A DNA stretch of 64,000 nt from Vitreimonas flagellata (GCF_004634425.1 NZ_SBJL01000002.1:920374-984373), one strand, 5' to 3'. Counted from the stretch's first letter, positions 9,256 through 20,511 are shown. Notes: a model not told the origin generated them from the letters alone. Made by a program: numbers and translations.

Positions 9256-10791
9256 ATGGACGTCCGCGCCGCAGAAATTTCCGCAATCCTCAAGGAACAG
9301 ATCAAGGGCTTCGGCTCCGAAGCGCAGGTGGCTGAAGTCGGTCGCGTGCTTTCGGTCGGCGACGGTATCGCCCGTGTCTATGGCCTCGAAAGCGTTCAGG
9401 CCGGCGAAATGGTCGAATTCCCGGGTGGCATCAAAGGCATGGCGCTCAACCTTGAGCGCGACAATGTAGGCGTCGTTATCTTCGGCGAAGACCGCAGCCT
9501 GAAGGAAGGCGACACTGTTAAGCGCCTCGGCGAAATCGTCGACGTGCCTGTGGGCAAAGGTTTGCTCGGTCGTGTCGTGAACCCCTTGGGCGAACCGATC
9601 GATGGCAAGGGCCCGATCGTCGCCACCGAGCGCCGCACGGTCGACGTGAAGGCGCCGGGCATCATTCCGCGTAAGTCGGTGCATGAGCCGATGCAGACGG
9701 GTATCAAGGCGATCGACGCGCTGATCCCGATCGGCCGGGGCCAACGCGAATTGATCATCGGCGACCGCCAAACCGGCAAGACCGCCGTGGCGCTCGACAC
9801 CATCCTCTATCAACGCGAAGCGCACGACCGGAACGCGCCGGAGAGCGAAAAGCTCTACTGCATCTACGTCGTCATCGGTCAAAAGCGCTCGACGGTGGCG
9901 CAGCTCGTGAAGACGCTCGAAGACAAGGGCGCGCTGAAGTATTCGATCGTTGTCGCCGCGACTGCGTCGGAGCCGGCGCCGCTGCAATATCTTGCGCCGA
10001 TGGCCGGCTGCGCGATGGGCGAATATTTCCGCGACAATGGCATGCACGCGCTCATCATCTATGATGACTTGTCGAAGCAGGCCGTCGCGTATCGTCAAAT
10101 GTCGCTGCTGCTGCGCCGCCCGCCGGGCCGCGAAGCCTATCCGGGCGACGTCTTCTATCTGCACTCCCGTTTGCTCGAGCGCGCGGCGAAGCTGAACGAA
10201 GACAACAAGTCGGGTTCGCTGACGGCGCTGCCGATCATCGAAACGCAAGCCAACGACGTCTCGGCTTACATTCCGACCAACGTGATCTCGATTACGGACG
10301 GCCAGATCTTCTTGGAAACCGATCTTTTCTTCCAAGGCATCCGTCCGGCGCTCAACGTCGGTATCTCGGTGTCGCGCGTCGGCGGCAACGCCCAGATCAA
10401 GGCGATGAAGCAAGTCGCCGGCCCGCTGAAGGGCGAGCTCGCGCAATATCGTGAAATGGCCGCGTTCGCGAAGTTCGGTTCGGACCTCGACGCCGCCACG
10501 CAACGCTTGCTGAACCGCGGCGCGCGCCTGACGGAATTGCTGAAGCAACCGCAATTCTCGCCGGTGCCGGTTGAAGAGCAAATCCTGCTGATCTACGCCG
10601 GCACGCGCGGTTATCTCGACAAGGTCGCGGTCAGCGATGTCGGCCGTTACGAGCAAGAATTGGTGTCTTGGTTCCGCGCCAAGAAGGCCGACGTGCTCAA
10701 AGCGATCGTCGATAAGAAGGACATCGGCAAGGACGGCATTGAGGACAAGCTCAAGGCCGGCCTCGAAGAATTCACGGCTTCGTTCGCCTAA
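9256..10791 (+). CDS. atpA: F1 ATP synthase subunit alpha
   Basis: The 511-residue alpha subunit forms the hexamer with beta and carries the non-catalytic nucleotide sites. Walker A GDRQTGKT lies near residues 170-177. The family signature [14 protein letters not shown] and the C-terminal [14 protein letters not shown] end are present. The length is standard. It starts 12 bp after atpH, preceded by GAGGGG. A long antisense frame (8803-10656) is only its codon shadow. Confidence 0.98.
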   Translation: MDVRAAEISAILKEQIKGFGSEAQVAEVGRVLSVGDGIARVYGLESVQAGEMVEFPGGIKGMALNLERDNVGVVIFGEDRSLKEGDTVKRLGEIVDVPVGKGLLGRVVNPLGEPIDGKGPIVATERRTVDVKAPGIIPRKSVHEPMQTGIKAIDALIPIGRGQRELIIGDRQTGKTAVALDTILYQREAHDRNAPESEKLYCIYVVIGQKRSTVAQLVKTLEDKGALKYSIVVAATASEPAPLQYLAPMAGCAMGEYFRDNGMHALIIYDDLSKQAVAYRQMSLLLRRPPGREAYPGDVFYLHSRLLERAAKLNEDNKSGSLTALPIIETQANDVSAYIPTNVISITDGQIFLETDLFFQGIRPALNVGISVSRVGGNAQIKAMKQVAGPLKGELAQYREMAAFAKFGSDLDAATQRLLNRGARLTELLKQPQFSPVPVEEQILLIYAGTRGYLDKVAVSDVGRYEQELVSWFRAKKADVLKAIVDKKDIGKDGIEDKLKAGLEEFTASFA

Positions 10792-10800
10792 GGGATCGCA

Positions 10801-11679
10801 ATGCCGAGCTTAAAAGAGTTCCGCAATCGGATCGCCAGCGTGAAATCCACGCAGAAGATCACGAAGGCGATGCAGATGGTGGCGGCCGCCAAGCTGAAGC
10901 GCGCGCAAGCGTCGGCGGAAGCCGCGCGTCCGTACGCTGACCGCATGGCGCGCGTGATCGCCAACCTCGCTGCAGCGGTGAAGGGCGATGACGCTCCGGC
11001 GCTGTTGCGCGGCACCGGCAAGGATCAAGTGCAACTCGTTGTCGTGATGACGAGCGAGCGTGGCCTGTGCGGCGGCTTCAACACGCAAATCGTCCGCGCT
11101 GCGCGCGAACGCATTAGCGAGCTGATCGCGTCGGGCAAGACTGTGAAGATCCTCGCCGTCGGCAAGAAGGGCCGTGATCAGCTGCGCCGTCTCTATGGCG
11201 ATAAGATCATTGGCTACATCGATCTCTCGGGCTTCCGCAACATTTCGAGCGACGCCGCGCAGATCGTTGGCGACAAGATCAACGAACTCTATGCCGCTGG
11301 CGAGTTCGACGTCGCGACCATCTTCTTCTCGCGCTTCAAGTCCGTGATCAGCCAAGTGCCGACGGCGCTGCAACTGATCCCGGCGAAAGCGCCGGAAGGC
11401 GTGAACCCGCCGGACCTGAAGGGCGCCGCGTACGAGTACGAGCCGGGCGAAGGCGAAATCCTCGAAGCTCTGCTGCCGCGCTACATGAACGGCCAAATCC
11501 TGCAGGCGCTGTTGGAAAACCAAGCTGGCTTCTTCGGCGCGCAGATGAGCGCGATGGACAACGCCACGCGCAACGCCGGCGACATGATCAAGAAGTTGTC
11601 GCTGCGCTACAACCGCCAGCGCCAAGCCAACATCACCAAGGAGCTGATCGAAATCATCTCCGGCGCCGAAGCTTTGTAA
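10801..11679 (+). CDS. atpG: F1 ATP synthase subunit gamma
   Basis: Gamma is the rotating central shaft. The 292-residue protein shows the N-terminal helix [33 protein letters not shown], the middle [13 protein letters not shown] and the C-terminal signature [36 protein letters not shown]. It starts 9 bp after atpA. It is separated from atpD by an Ohr-type gene, an uncommon arrangement. Confidence 0.97.
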   Translation: MPSLKEFRNRIASVKSTQKITKAMQMVAAAKLKRAQASAEAARPYADRMARVIANLAAAVKGDDAPALLRGTGKDQVQLVVVMTSERGLCGGFNTQIVRAARERISELIASGKTVKILAVGKKGRDQLRRLYGDKIIGYIDLSGFRNISSDAAQIVGDKINELYAAGEFDVATIFFSRFKSVISQVPTALQLIPAKAPEGVNPPDLKGAAYEYEPGEGEILEALLPRYMNGQILQALLENQAGFFGAQMSAMDNATRNAGDMIKKLSLRYNRQRQANITKELIEIISGAEAL

Positions 11680-11689
11680 GGAGGCGACC

Positions 11690-12109
11690 ATGGCAGACGC
11701 ACTCTTCACGACGACAGCGATTTCCAAGGGCGGTCGCGCAGGCGGCAAGATTGCGCTCGCAGAGGGCGGCCTCTGGATTCACACCGAGCATTCCAAGGGC
11801 CTCGGTGGTTCGGGCGAGGGCACGAACCCGGAGCAGCTTTTCGCGCTCGGCTGGTCGAATTGCTTCAACAGCGCCGTGCTGTTTGTCGCGACGCAAAAGA
11901 AGATCGACGCCTCGAAGGCCGTCGTGAAATGCGAAGTCGGCATCGGCCGCGAAGAAGGCGGTTTGGGCCTCTCCGCAAAGCTCACGCTGGCGATCCCCGA
12001 TATGGATCGCGCGCAAGTGCAGGAACTCATCGAAGCGGCGCACCAAGTTTGCCCGTATTCGAAGGCCACCCGGAACAACATCCCCGTCGAGTTGATCGTC
12101 GAGGGCTAA
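11690..12109 (+). CDS. Ohr/OsmC family organic hydroperoxide resistance protein
   Basis: The 139-residue protein belongs to the OsmC/Ohr thiol peroxidases, which reduce organic hydroperoxides with two active-site cysteines. Both are visible: Cys in SNCFNSAVL (about residue 61) and Cys in HQVCPYSKATRNNIPV near the C-terminus, the latter the Ohr-type motif. Length and order fit Ohr. It has a strong AAGGAGG ribosome site and sits between atpG (10 bp) and atpD (51 bp), so it is probably transcribed with ATP synthase. No OhrR-type MarR regulator is adjacent. Confidence 0.9.
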   Translation: MADALFTTTAISKGGRAGGKIALAEGGLWIHTEHSKGLGGSGEGTNPEQLFALGWSNCFNSAVLFVATQKKIDASKAVVKCEVGIGREEGGLGLSAKLTLAIPDMDRAQVQELIEAAHQVCPYSKATRNNIPVELIVEG

Positions 12110-13585
<1,476 letters not shown>

Positions 13586-13608
13586 CGGCAGAGCGAGGAG
13601 TTGGTTCA

Positions 13609-13857
13609 GTGCAGAATTTCTTTGCGAACTGGCTCGGACCGTTGCCGCCGGGCGTGCAGAGCTCACCCGCCAACACGTTCCAGATCACTGGGCCGGATGG
13701 CAAAGAGTTGACCTCGCTGACGCCCAAACAAGCGCAACCACTTGCACGGCAGGCTCCGGCGCAACACGCCGCGCCCGCGCCGCAAGCGGTCGCGCAACAG
13801 CCCGCTCCGCCAACACCTGCGCCGGAGCCGGAGAAGAAGAAAAAAGGTTGGTTCTAA
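13609..13857 (+). CDS. Hypothetical Pro/Ala/Gln-rich protein in the atp operon
   Basis: An 82-residue ORF between atpD and atpC, starting at GTG with GAGGAG nine bases upstream and ending 3 bp before atpC. The first 45 residues (MQNFFANWLGPLPPGVQSS and on) look structured. Residues 45-75 are a low-complexity Pro/Ala/Gln tract, then PEKKKKGWF closes the chain. No signal peptide or membrane span. I do not know a family; placement suggests co-expression with ATP synthase but not a function. Confidence 0.6.
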   Translation: MQNFFANWLGPLPPGVQSSPANTFQITGPDGKELTSLTPKQAQPLARQAPAQHAAPAPQAVAQQPAPPTPAPEPEKKKKGWF

Positions 13858-13860
13858 GCT

Positions 13861-14262
13861 ATGGCTGAGAAGCTGAACTTCGCCCTCGTCTCGCCGGAGC
13901 GTGAGCTTTTTCACGGCGATGTCGATCAAGTCGTGGTGCCGGGCTCGGAAGGCGAGTTTGGCGTGCTGCCGAACCACGCGCCGGTGATGAGCGTGATCAA
14001 GCCGGGCGCGCTGCGGGTGATGGATGGCGGGTCGGAGCGTCGTATCTTCGTCAACGGCGGCTTCGCCGACGTGACGCCAGACGGCCTCACCGTTTTGGCC
14101 GAGGAGGCGATTGATCTCGACGACGTCGATAGCGCTGAAGTCGAGCAACAGCTCAAGAACGCGCACGACGATTTGCGTGACTCGCTCGGGAGCGATTCCA
14201 AGCGCGAAGCGGCCGAGCGCGCCGTGGCCCGTCTCGAAGCGCTGAAGGCCGCGCTGCACTAA
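13861..14262 (+). CDS. atpC: F1 ATP synthase subunit epsilon
   Basis: Epsilon couples and can inhibit F1. The 133-residue protein has the N-terminal beta-sandwich (LNFALVSPERELFHGDVDQVVVPGSEGEFGVLPNHAPVMSVIKPG) and a C-terminal helical hairpin, so it is not the short truncated form. It follows the Pro-rich ORF by 3 bp and is the last gene of the F1 operon. Confidence 0.96.
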   Translation: MAEKLNFALVSPERELFHGDVDQVVVPGSEGEFGVLPNHAPVMSVIKPGALRVMDGGSERRIFVNGGFADVTPDGLTVLAEEAIDLDDVDSAEVEQQLKNAHDDLRDSLGSDSKREAAERAVARLEALKAALH

Positions 14263-14317
14263 AACTGCATCAAAGCTGCGCTTGCCGGTACGCGCCGGCC
14301 GCGCCAAGTTTGCAGCG

Positions 14318-15307
14318 ATGCTGCATCCTCAACTCATGCCTGCGCTGATTGGCGCGGTGCTTGGCTTTGCGTTCATCGCCTGGACGACGATCTGGCTCGT
14401 GCGCCGTTGGCGCACGCTCTCGCCGCGCACGCGCTGGCTCGCCTTCGCCGCGATCGCTGTTGTCGAGATCGGGTATTGGGTCAACATCTATGCGTGGTTC
14501 ATTGAGCCGAACACGCTGGTCGTGCGCCATGTCGAGATCGTCAGCGATGATTGGCGCGGCGCGCCGCTGACGATTGCCGCGATCAGTGACGTGCATGTCG
14601 GCGGCCCGCATGTGGACGCAGCGCGCATGGGGCGCATCGTGCAGCGTCTGAATGAGCTGCGGCCGGAGCTCGTCGTCATGCTCGGCGATTTTGTGAACGG
14701 GCACGCGCCGGAAGCGGAGCGCACGCCCGCTGAGAACCAAGAAATCCTGGGCGGTATCGCCACGTTCGGCGCGCTCAATGCGCGTTACGGTGCGGTTGCC
14801 GCGATCGGCAATCACGATTCCTGGTATGGCCGTGGCGCGGTCACGACCGCGTTGCAGGATGCTGGCGTCGCGGCGCTCTGGAACAGGCACATCGTCATTC
14901 GTCGCAGCGGCGGCGCGATTGTTGTCGCGGGCATTGCCGATGCGTGGACTGGTGATCCTGATTTCGCTGCTGCACTCGATGGCGCGCCGGCAAACATCGA
15001 CACGATCATCATTGGTCACAACCCGGATAGCTTCGCCGACATGCCGGACGGCCCCGCACTGATGCTGGCCGGCCATTCGCATTGCGGGCAGGTGACGATC
15101 CCGTTCATTGGTCGTCCCGCCAGCGTTGTGCGCAATCGCGCGTATGAATGTCATCTGGTCGAAGAAAATGGCCGCAGGCTCTACACGACGGGCGGCATCG
15201 GCACGAGCACGCTGCCCGTGCGCTTCCTGACGCCGCCAGAGATTGTGATGATCACGATACGAAGCGGTGCGTCTGGTACTGAGCCGCCGCTTGTTCAACG
15301 TAGCTAA
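14318..15307 (+). CDS. Membrane-anchored metallophosphoesterase
   Basis: A 329-residue protein with about two N-terminal membrane helices (LIGAVLGFAFIAWTTIWLV and a segment near residues 50-72) and a calcineurin-like phosphoesterase domain. The dimetal motifs are in order: SDVHVGG, GDFVNGH, GNHDSW, GHNPDSF and GHSHCGQ. This layout resembles YkuE/YaeI-type enzymes, some of which act on lipid phosphates; the substrate here is unknown. Start ATG 14318 is preferred over an in-frame TTG 36 bases upstream. Its stop overlaps the convergent hydrolase by 4 bp. Confidence 0.9.
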   Translation: MLHPQLMPALIGAVLGFAFIAWTTIWLVRRWRTLSPRTRWLAFAAIAVVEIGYWVNIYAWFIEPNTLVVRHVEIVSDDWRGAPLTIAAISDVHVGGPHVDAARMGRIVQRLNELRPELVVMLGDFVNGHAPEAERTPAENQEILGGIATFGALNARYGAVAAIGNHDSWYGRGAVTTALQDAGVAALWNRHIVIRRSGGAIVVAGIADAWTGDPDFAAALDGAPANIDTIIIGHNPDSFADMPDGPALMLAGHSHCGQVTIPFIGRPASVVRNRAYECHLVEENGRRLYTTGGIGTSTLPVRFLTPPEIVMITIRSGASGTEPPLVQRS

Positions 15308-16152
15308 GCGCCCGCGCCGTCGCCAAATCCGAACAGAGAAAGTTGCTTGCGCTTGGCTTTCACCGGCTTTGGCCCAATGCCGCGCGCGGTCAGCCATTGC
15401 AGCGTCATGGCGGCGACTTCGGGCGCTTCGGGTTCGCCGACGAGCCAATGGCTCATCTCGGGGAATTCGTGGAAGTGCGCTTGCGATCCAGGGAAGCGCG
15501 AGATCAAGCGACGCACCGTGCTTGATGGGTTCACGCGATCGCGCCCGCCGGCCAACCCGAGCACAGGCGCTGCGATCCGATAGACCGGCGCTTGCGCCGC
15601 CATCGAATGATCGGACCACCATTGCACGGCTTCGCGGATGGCGCGTCCGCTCTCCGGCACAAAGCGCGCGAATACGCGGCGCGCATCGTCGCGCTCCAAA
15701 CGATCGAGCGTTGCGTTGCGCGCCACGCGATAATCCGGCGGGATCGGCCTGCGCCAATAATCTCCCAACAATGACAAACCAAACTGGCTACCGTGCTCTT
15801 CCAGAGTGGTCGGCATCACGCCCCAGGGCGCGCTTGGCGCAAGCAACACGAGACCAGCGACGGGTGCATGCATCGCCGCCATTTGCGAGACGAGGCCACC
15901 CAGTGAGTGGCCAACCAACACCGGCGGCGCGCGCAAGCCATGCAGATAATGCACGATCGACTTCGAATATTCTTTCAGCCCCGCTTGCGCGAGTTGCTCG
16001 AGATCGGCGCCGCGCTCGTGATGCGGAAGGTTGGGTGCGTGCGTTTCGAATCCCGCCGCTTCGAACGGCTCGCGAAACGCGTCAAACGCCCAGCCGCCGC
16101 AGAACGCGCCGTGCACAAACACGACGGGCGTCACGACAGAATTGGTCTTCAT
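15304..16152 (-). CDS. Alpha/beta hydrolase
   Basis: The 282-residue protein has the alpha/beta-hydrolase fold: oxyanion motif FVHGAFCGGWAFD near the N-terminus, nucleophile elbow GHSLGG, and a C-terminal catalytic His in FPEMSHWLVGEPEAPEV. The Asp is probably in GGRDRVNPSS. Substrate is unknown; the family includes esterases, lactonases and haloperoxidase-like enzymes. I chose ATG 16152 (MKTNSVVTP) rather than the TTG at 16185. It follows rppH with a 37 bp gap on the same strand. Confidence 0.88.
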   Translation of the reverse strand: MKTNSVVTPVVFVHGAFCGGWAFDAFREPFEAAGFETHAPNLPHHERGADLEQLAQAGLKEYSKSIVHYLHGLRAPPVLVGHSLGGLVSQMAAMHAPVAGLVLLAPSAPWGVMPTTLEEHGSQFGLSLLGDYWRRPIPPDYRVARNATLDRLERDDARRVFARFVPESGRAIREAVQWWSDHSMAAQAPVYRIAAPVLGLAGGRDRVNPSSTVRRLISRFPGSQAHFHEFPEMSHWLVGEPEAPEVAAMTLQWLTARGIGPKPVKAKRKQLSLFGFGDGAGA

Positions 16153-16189
16153 GCGCGGGCGGCCCAAGCGGCGCCCATCGGGCAAAACA

Positions 16190-16690
16190 TCATTTGGAAT
16201 CCCCCACGCTGTACTTCTTGAACCGCTGCGCCACGATCTCGTACGTGGGGCGCTTAAACGGTATCACTAAGCCGGGCGCCGTCTCTAGCGCAGCCCAACG
16301 CCAATCGCTGAATTCCGGCGTGTGTGTGTCGAGTTTAATGTCTGCGTCGCGGCCTTTGAAGCGGAACGCGAACCACTTCTGCCGTTGACCGAGGTAACGA
16401 CCGCGTGGCCTCATTTTTGTGCGCACGTCGATGGGGAATTCGTAATAATACCAATCTGCCGTTTCTTCGAGCAGATCGACGTGCGCTGCCGTTACGCCAA
16501 TCTCTTCTTCAAGTTCGCGATACGCCGCTTCAAGCGTGGTCTCACCGCGATCCACGCCGCCTTGCGGCATCTGCCACTGATAGGGGCCTTCGGCGCCAGC
16601 GCGTTTGCCCAAGAACACAAGCCCGTCGCGATGAAACAGCGCAAGGCCAACATTGGGGCGGAATTTTTTGGGGTCGCGAGCTTCTGTCAT
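16190..16690 (-). CDS. rppH: RNA pyrophosphohydrolase
   Basis: RppH removes pyrophosphate from the 5' triphosphate end of mRNA and so starts RNase E-dependent decay. The 166-residue protein has FRPNVGLALFHRDGLVFLGKR at the N-terminus, WQMPQGGVDRGE, and a complete Nudix box (GGVDRGETTLEAAYRELEEE and IGV). C-terminal RYLGQRQKWFAFRF matches RppH rather than other Nudix enzymes. Its start overlaps the stop of the deacetylase gene by 4 bp, indicating translational coupling. Confidence 0.94.
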   Translation of the reverse strand: MTEARDPKKFRPNVGLALFHRDGLVFLGKRAGAEGPYQWQMPQGGVDRGETTLEAAYRELEEEIGVTAAHVDLLEETADWYYYEFPIDVRTKMRPRGRYLGQRQKWFAFRFKGRDADIKLDTHTPEFSDWRWAALETAPGLVIPFKRPTYEIVAQRFKKYSVGDSK

Positions 16691-17895
16691 CGGCGCGCGG
16701 CGCGTGCATTGAGCACGGCCGATGCTGGCGCCAATTCGTATCCGCGTGTTTCGACGTCACGCGCCCAGCGACCGACCTGTTCCATGGTCACAGGATAGGC
16801 AAAACCGGCGCCGACCGCGCTCTGATTTTGCAGCGCCAACGCCTCCAAATTGAGCAATTGATCATCGATCGCATCGGCCTCGCGCCGCGCGTCAATGATG
16901 CGGTCCGCCGCTGTGCTCGGCAGGCCTGCGCGCTGCGCCTCGACGCTCAACGCCGTGCGTTGGCCGATGCCGCTGGAGAGAAACACAAGCCCGCGGCGGC
17001 GCAATTGTTGTACAACCGGCGCAGAGGCCTGCGCTGATGTCGCAAAGCGCGCGCCTTGGTAATTCGTTACGCCGAAATAGCCGGACGCGCGCGAGAGCAA
17101 TTGTTCGAGCCGTTGCGTGTTCTGTTGCGCGGATGCGCCCGCGAGCAATGTTTGCGGACCAGTGTCGTCCGCGTCCGGATCGAATGGCTCCATCGGCAGT
17201 TCGATCAGCACTTCGTGGCCGCGTGCACGCGCGCGATCGATCCAGCCTTGCAGGTCGTTGGCGTACGGCACGAAGGAGAGTGTGATTTCCGCTGGCAATT
17301 CATCGATCGCTTGCGTGGTGGCGCGCGCGTTGAAGCCCAAGCCGCCGATCACGACCGCAATCATCGGTCGGCCCTGCACAGGCGTGAACGGCCGCGCATA
17401 GGCTTGCGCAGGCGTGCGCCCGTTCGATGCGATAATCGGCAACACGCCATTCGGGCCAGGCTCGGTCATGCCCGCGATCGGTGCGCGCGGCAGCGGCGAT
17501 GCGGCGGGGCGATGCGGCGCTTCCGAAGATTCAACAACAGAAACGCGCAATTGCCCGTCGGACCCGATCTCGCCGATCTCAGCGCCAACGCTCGCGTCGG
17601 GCAGCTCGCTCAGATCGAACAACTCGTAGTCTTGGCCATTCTCATCGATCGCCGCATCCGAGAAGCTCACCGTCGGCGCGTTCGCGGCGGCGTCGCTTGG
17701 CGCGAGCGCCACGACGCGGCGCGGGCCAGCTGCATTTGGATCGCCGAATATTTGAATCGCGCCAAACGCGCTGAGCGCGAGCAGCGCAGCCACGCCGATC
17801 GCGAGAAAGCGGTGATTGACTTGCGGTGCGCCGGGTTTGGCCTTTGGCGCGGGTTTCCGCGCAAGGCCAGGAGCGCTCGTTCGCGGGCGAATCAT
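16687..17895 (-). CDS. Divergent polysaccharide deacetylase family protein
   Basis: The 402-residue protein has a basic proline-rich N-terminal tail, one membrane anchor (FLAIGVAALLALSAFGAIQIF, residues about 30-50), a disordered spacer and a C-terminal DUF610/YibQ-type domain (about residues 175-390). That domain starts MIAVVIGGLGFNARATTQAID and has VLIELPMEPFDPDADDTGP. The domain is a deacetylase-like barrel with altered active-site residues, acting in the periplasm. It is commonly encoded between ctpA/envC and rppH in alphaproteobacteria, as here, so a cell-wall role is inferred. Confidence 0.88.
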   Translation of the reverse strand: MIRPRTSAPGLARKPAPKAKPGAPQVNHRFLAIGVAALLALSAFGAIQIFGDPNAAGPRRVVALAPSDAAANAPTVSFSDAAIDENGQDYELFDLSELPDASVGAEIGEIGSDGQLRVSVVESSEAPHRPAASPLPRAPIAGMTEPGPNGVLPIIASNGRTPAQAYARPFTPVQGRPMIAVVIGGLGFNARATTQAIDELPAEITLSFVPYANDLQGWIDRARARGHEVLIELPMEPFDPDADDTGPQTLLAGASAQQNTQRLEQLLSRASGYFGVTNYQGARFATSAQASAPVVQQLRRRGLVFLSSGIGQRTALSVEAQRAGLPSTAADRIIDARREADAIDDQLLNLEALALQNQSAVGAGFAYPVTMEQVGRWARDVETRGYELAPASAVLNARAARR

Positions 17896-17975
17896 GGGTC
17901 CGAAACATCCATGAATTCGCCGCGCGCGTCACTAGGTCGAACGGCCAGAAACGCTTGAGTCTTAAGTGTTAACTT

Positions 17976-19295
17976 TTAGCCGGCGCGTTGGCGCAGACGT
18001 TCCGCGACCGTGCCTTGGCGCAGGAAATCCATCGCGCGCTTCAGCTGGTAATCTTCGTCGGCGTCCCAGTTTTCCGGCGGCATGTCTTCCGGCACGTGCA
18101 CGGCGCGACGTTGCGCGCCCGAATCGTTGTCGAGCGCGTTAGGCAAATCCGCTTCCGAAACGCCGAGGCGTTGCAGCCGCGCGATCTGTTCGGCGTCGAT
18201 ACGACGCGCCGCGACTTCCATGTCTGGCGTGATGCCGGCGCCTTGGATCGAGCGACCCGCCGGCGTGTAATAGCGCGCCGTGGTGAGGCGCAGCGCGCCG
18301 TCGCGGCCGCCTTGCAGCGGGATCACCGTCTGCACCGAGCCTTTGCCAAACGAATCCGTACCGACGATCAGCGCACGGTTGCGGTCCTGCAGGGCGCCCG
18401 CAACGATTTCCGCCGCGGAGGCGCTGGCGCCGTTGATCAGCACAACGATCGGCACGCCGGCCATGTCGTCGCCGCGGCGCGCATTGTAGCGCTGCACGTC
18501 TTCTGGCTGACGGCCACGCGTGGAGACCACTTCGCCGCCATCCAGGAAAGCGTCCGAAACTTCGATCGCTTGATCGAGCAGGCCGCCGGGATTGTTGCGC
18601 AGATCGACCACGACGCCGCGCAGGCGTCCGCCGGTGTCGCGGCGCACGGTGCGGATCGCGTCCTGCAGCATGTCGCCGGTGCGTTCGTTGAAGGTCGAGA
18701 TGCGGATCACGCCGACATCGCCGCCTTCAACGCGCGCCGTGACAGCGCGCACATTGATGATTTCACGTTGTAGCGTGACGTCGAACGGATCGGTGCCTTC
18801 GCGTGCTACCGTGACGACGATCGATGAGCCGGCTTCGCCGCGCATGCGGCGCACAGCGTCGTTCAGCGTGAGGCCCACAATGCTTTCGCCGTCGATGGCA
18901 GTGAGATAATCGCCCGCTTGAATGCCAGCGCGCGCGGCCGGTGTGCCGTCGATCGGGGAGACGACGCGGACGACGCCTTCTTCCGACGTGACTTCAATGC
19001 CGAGGCCGCCGTATTCGCCGCGCGTCTGCGTTTGCATTTCGCGGTAATCGGCGGCGTTCATGTACGAGGAGTGCGGATCGAGCGAGGCGAGCATGCCTTG
19101 GATGGCCGCTTCCATCGCCTCTTCTTCGTTGATCTCGGTGACGTAATCCTGCTCGACGCGCGCCAGCACATCGGCAAAGAGCTCAAGCTGGCGATAGATG
19201 TCGCCACGGCCAGGCTCTTCAGGCGCGGACCAAGCCAGAGCGCCGACGAGAGCCGCCATGCCGGCGACGGGCGCTGCAATCCACGCTATCCGCAT
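17976..19295 (-). CDS. S41 family carboxyl-terminal processing protease
   Basis: The 439-residue periplasmic serine protease has a signal anchor (MRIAWIAAPVAGMAALVGALAWS), a PDZ domain at about residues 95-175 (YGGLGIEVTSEEGVVRVVSPI onwards) and the S41 catalytic core. The Ser of NGASASAAEIVAGAL and the Lys of SFGKGSVQTVIPL form the dyad. CtpA-type proteases process or degrade envelope proteins, often with a wall-hydrolase partner. It lies 38 bp downstream of the EnvC-like gene, supporting a joint envelope function. Confidence 0.94.
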   Translation of the reverse strand: MRIAWIAAPVAGMAALVGALAWSAPEEPGRGDIYRQLELFADVLARVEQDYVTEINEEEAMEAAIQGMLASLDPHSSYMNAADYREMQTQTRGEYGGLGIEVTSEEGVVRVVSPIDGTPAARAGIQAGDYLTAIDGESIVGLTLNDAVRRMRGEAGSSIVVTVAREGTDPFDVTLQREIINVRAVTARVEGGDVGVIRISTFNERTGDMLQDAIRTVRRDTGGRLRGVVVDLRNNPGGLLDQAIEVSDAFLDGGEVVSTRGRQPEDVQRYNARRGDDMAGVPIVVLINGASASAAEIVAGALQDRNRALIVGTDSFGKGSVQTVIPLQGGRDGALRLTTARYYTPAGRSIQGAGITPDMEVAARRIDAEQIARLQRLGVSEADLPNALDNDSGAQRRAVHVPEDMPPENWDADEDYQLKRAMDFLRQGTVAERLRQRAG

Positions 19296-19333
19296 CTCAA
19301 TCCCCCAAGGCGATATTGATCGCCCGCAAGGTG

Positions 19334-20482
19334 TTAACCAGCTCTAACGCTCGATCCGCTGGCGAGCCGCGAACCGAGCCATCTTCCAGGATCGACCGGT
19401 TGGCCGCCCCGCCGCACTTCCACATACAAATCCGGCGCCGTCGTGTCCGAACTGGGCATTTGTCCGATTGTCTGGCCGGCCACTACAGTTTCGCCCACGC
19501 GGGCCTGGATGGTTTCGAGTCCGGTGAGAACCAGAGCGTAACCACCGTCTACGTTCAGGATCAAGACTTGGCCGTAGCTTCTGAACACTCCGGCGTAGGC
19601 AATTTCAGCGTTTGCGGGCGCGATGACCCGTGCGCCTGAGGCGGTGCGCACCAAGACGCCTTGAGACGCCAGGCCGTCGGCGTCGCGGGCGCCATAATTT
19701 CGCGTAATGCGGCCTTCGGCTGGGGCCATCCAAGAGGCCGGAACAACAGAGGGGCCGGAGGGGGCGGGTGTCGCGGCGGCCGTGCGCGCGGTGCTCCGCT
19801 GCACCCGCTGGGCGAGCTCACGCAGGTTCCGCGCTTCTGCGGCGAGTTGGCGTGCGCGCCGGTCGGCGGCGCTGGCATCGCGCGTAAGCTGTGTTTGTGC
19901 CGCACGGCGTTGGGTGATGAGGCTGGCGATCTGCGTGCGCTCGGCTTCTAGCGCTTCTTGTGCGGCGGCGAGCGTGACCTGCTCTTCGGCAATGGCGATT
20001 TCAAGTCGACGCGCTTCCGCGATCGAAGTGGCGGAGGCGCGTTCGACGCGGGCAAAGCCAGGGGCGGCGGCGCGTGCGAAAATGCCGGCGCGCACGGCTC
20101 GCGGCTCAACGCGGCGCTCGGCGAAGGCGGCGGCGATGATCGCGGATTCAAGCGCGCTCTGCGCATGGCGGCGACGCACGGTGTCGGTGCTGATCTGTGC
20201 ATGCAGCGCATCGAGACGCGCTTGCGCTTCGGCGGCGGCGATTTCGGCTTCTTGGCGGCGTTGGTTGGCGGCGCTCAAGCGCGCATCGAGTTGGCGCACG
20301 TCGCGTCGCGCCGCATTGGCTTCCGTGCGCAAGCGTTCAGCGCGCGCGACTTCAGCGCGGCGTTCGCGCTCGGCCTGCGTGGCCGTACGTCGGGTTTGGG
20401 CGTCCGCGTTCCCTAGACACATCGCGAGCGCGGCAAACGCACATGCGACGAGGGCGCGGGCGCGTCCTGCGCCTCGAGCCAT
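19334..20482 (-). CDS. EnvC-like murein hydrolase activator with degenerate LytM domain
   Basis: The 382-residue protein has a signal peptide (ending near GNADAQ), a long coiled coil (about residues 35-245, rich in Arg/Ala/Glu) and a C-terminal M23/LytM domain. The zinc ligands of an active M23 peptidase are missing: the HxxxD motif is replaced by ASQGVLV, the YaHl segment reads LVLTGL and LHFE reads LYVEV. That is the expected state of EnvC-type activators, which switch on amidases without cutting peptidoglycan. ATG 20482 is chosen over a TTG five codons upstream. Confidence 0.88.
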   Translation of the reverse strand: MARGAGRARALVACAFAALAMCLGNADAQTRRTATQAERERRAEVARAERLRTEANAARRDVRQLDARLSAANQRRQEAEIAAAEAQARLDALHAQISTDTVRRRHAQSALESAIIAAAFAERRVEPRAVRAGIFARAAAPGFARVERASATSIAEARRLEIAIAEEQVTLAAAQEALEAERTQIASLITQRRAAQTQLTRDASAADRRARQLAAEARNLRELAQRVQRSTARTAAATPAPSGPSVVPASWMAPAEGRITRNYGARDADGLASQGVLVRTASGARVIAPANAEIAYAGVFRSYGQVLILNVDGGYALVLTGLETIQARVGETVVAGQTIGQMPSSDTTAPDLYVEVRRGGQPVDPGRWLGSRLASGSSVRAG

Positions 20483-20511
20483 AATCCACACCACCAATAA
20501 GCCGGGATCTT

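Noticed and set aside
8803..10656. 617-codon minus-strand ORF
   Set aside because: Exactly antisense to atpA; composition is the shadow of a high-GC coding strand and it has no recognisable domain.
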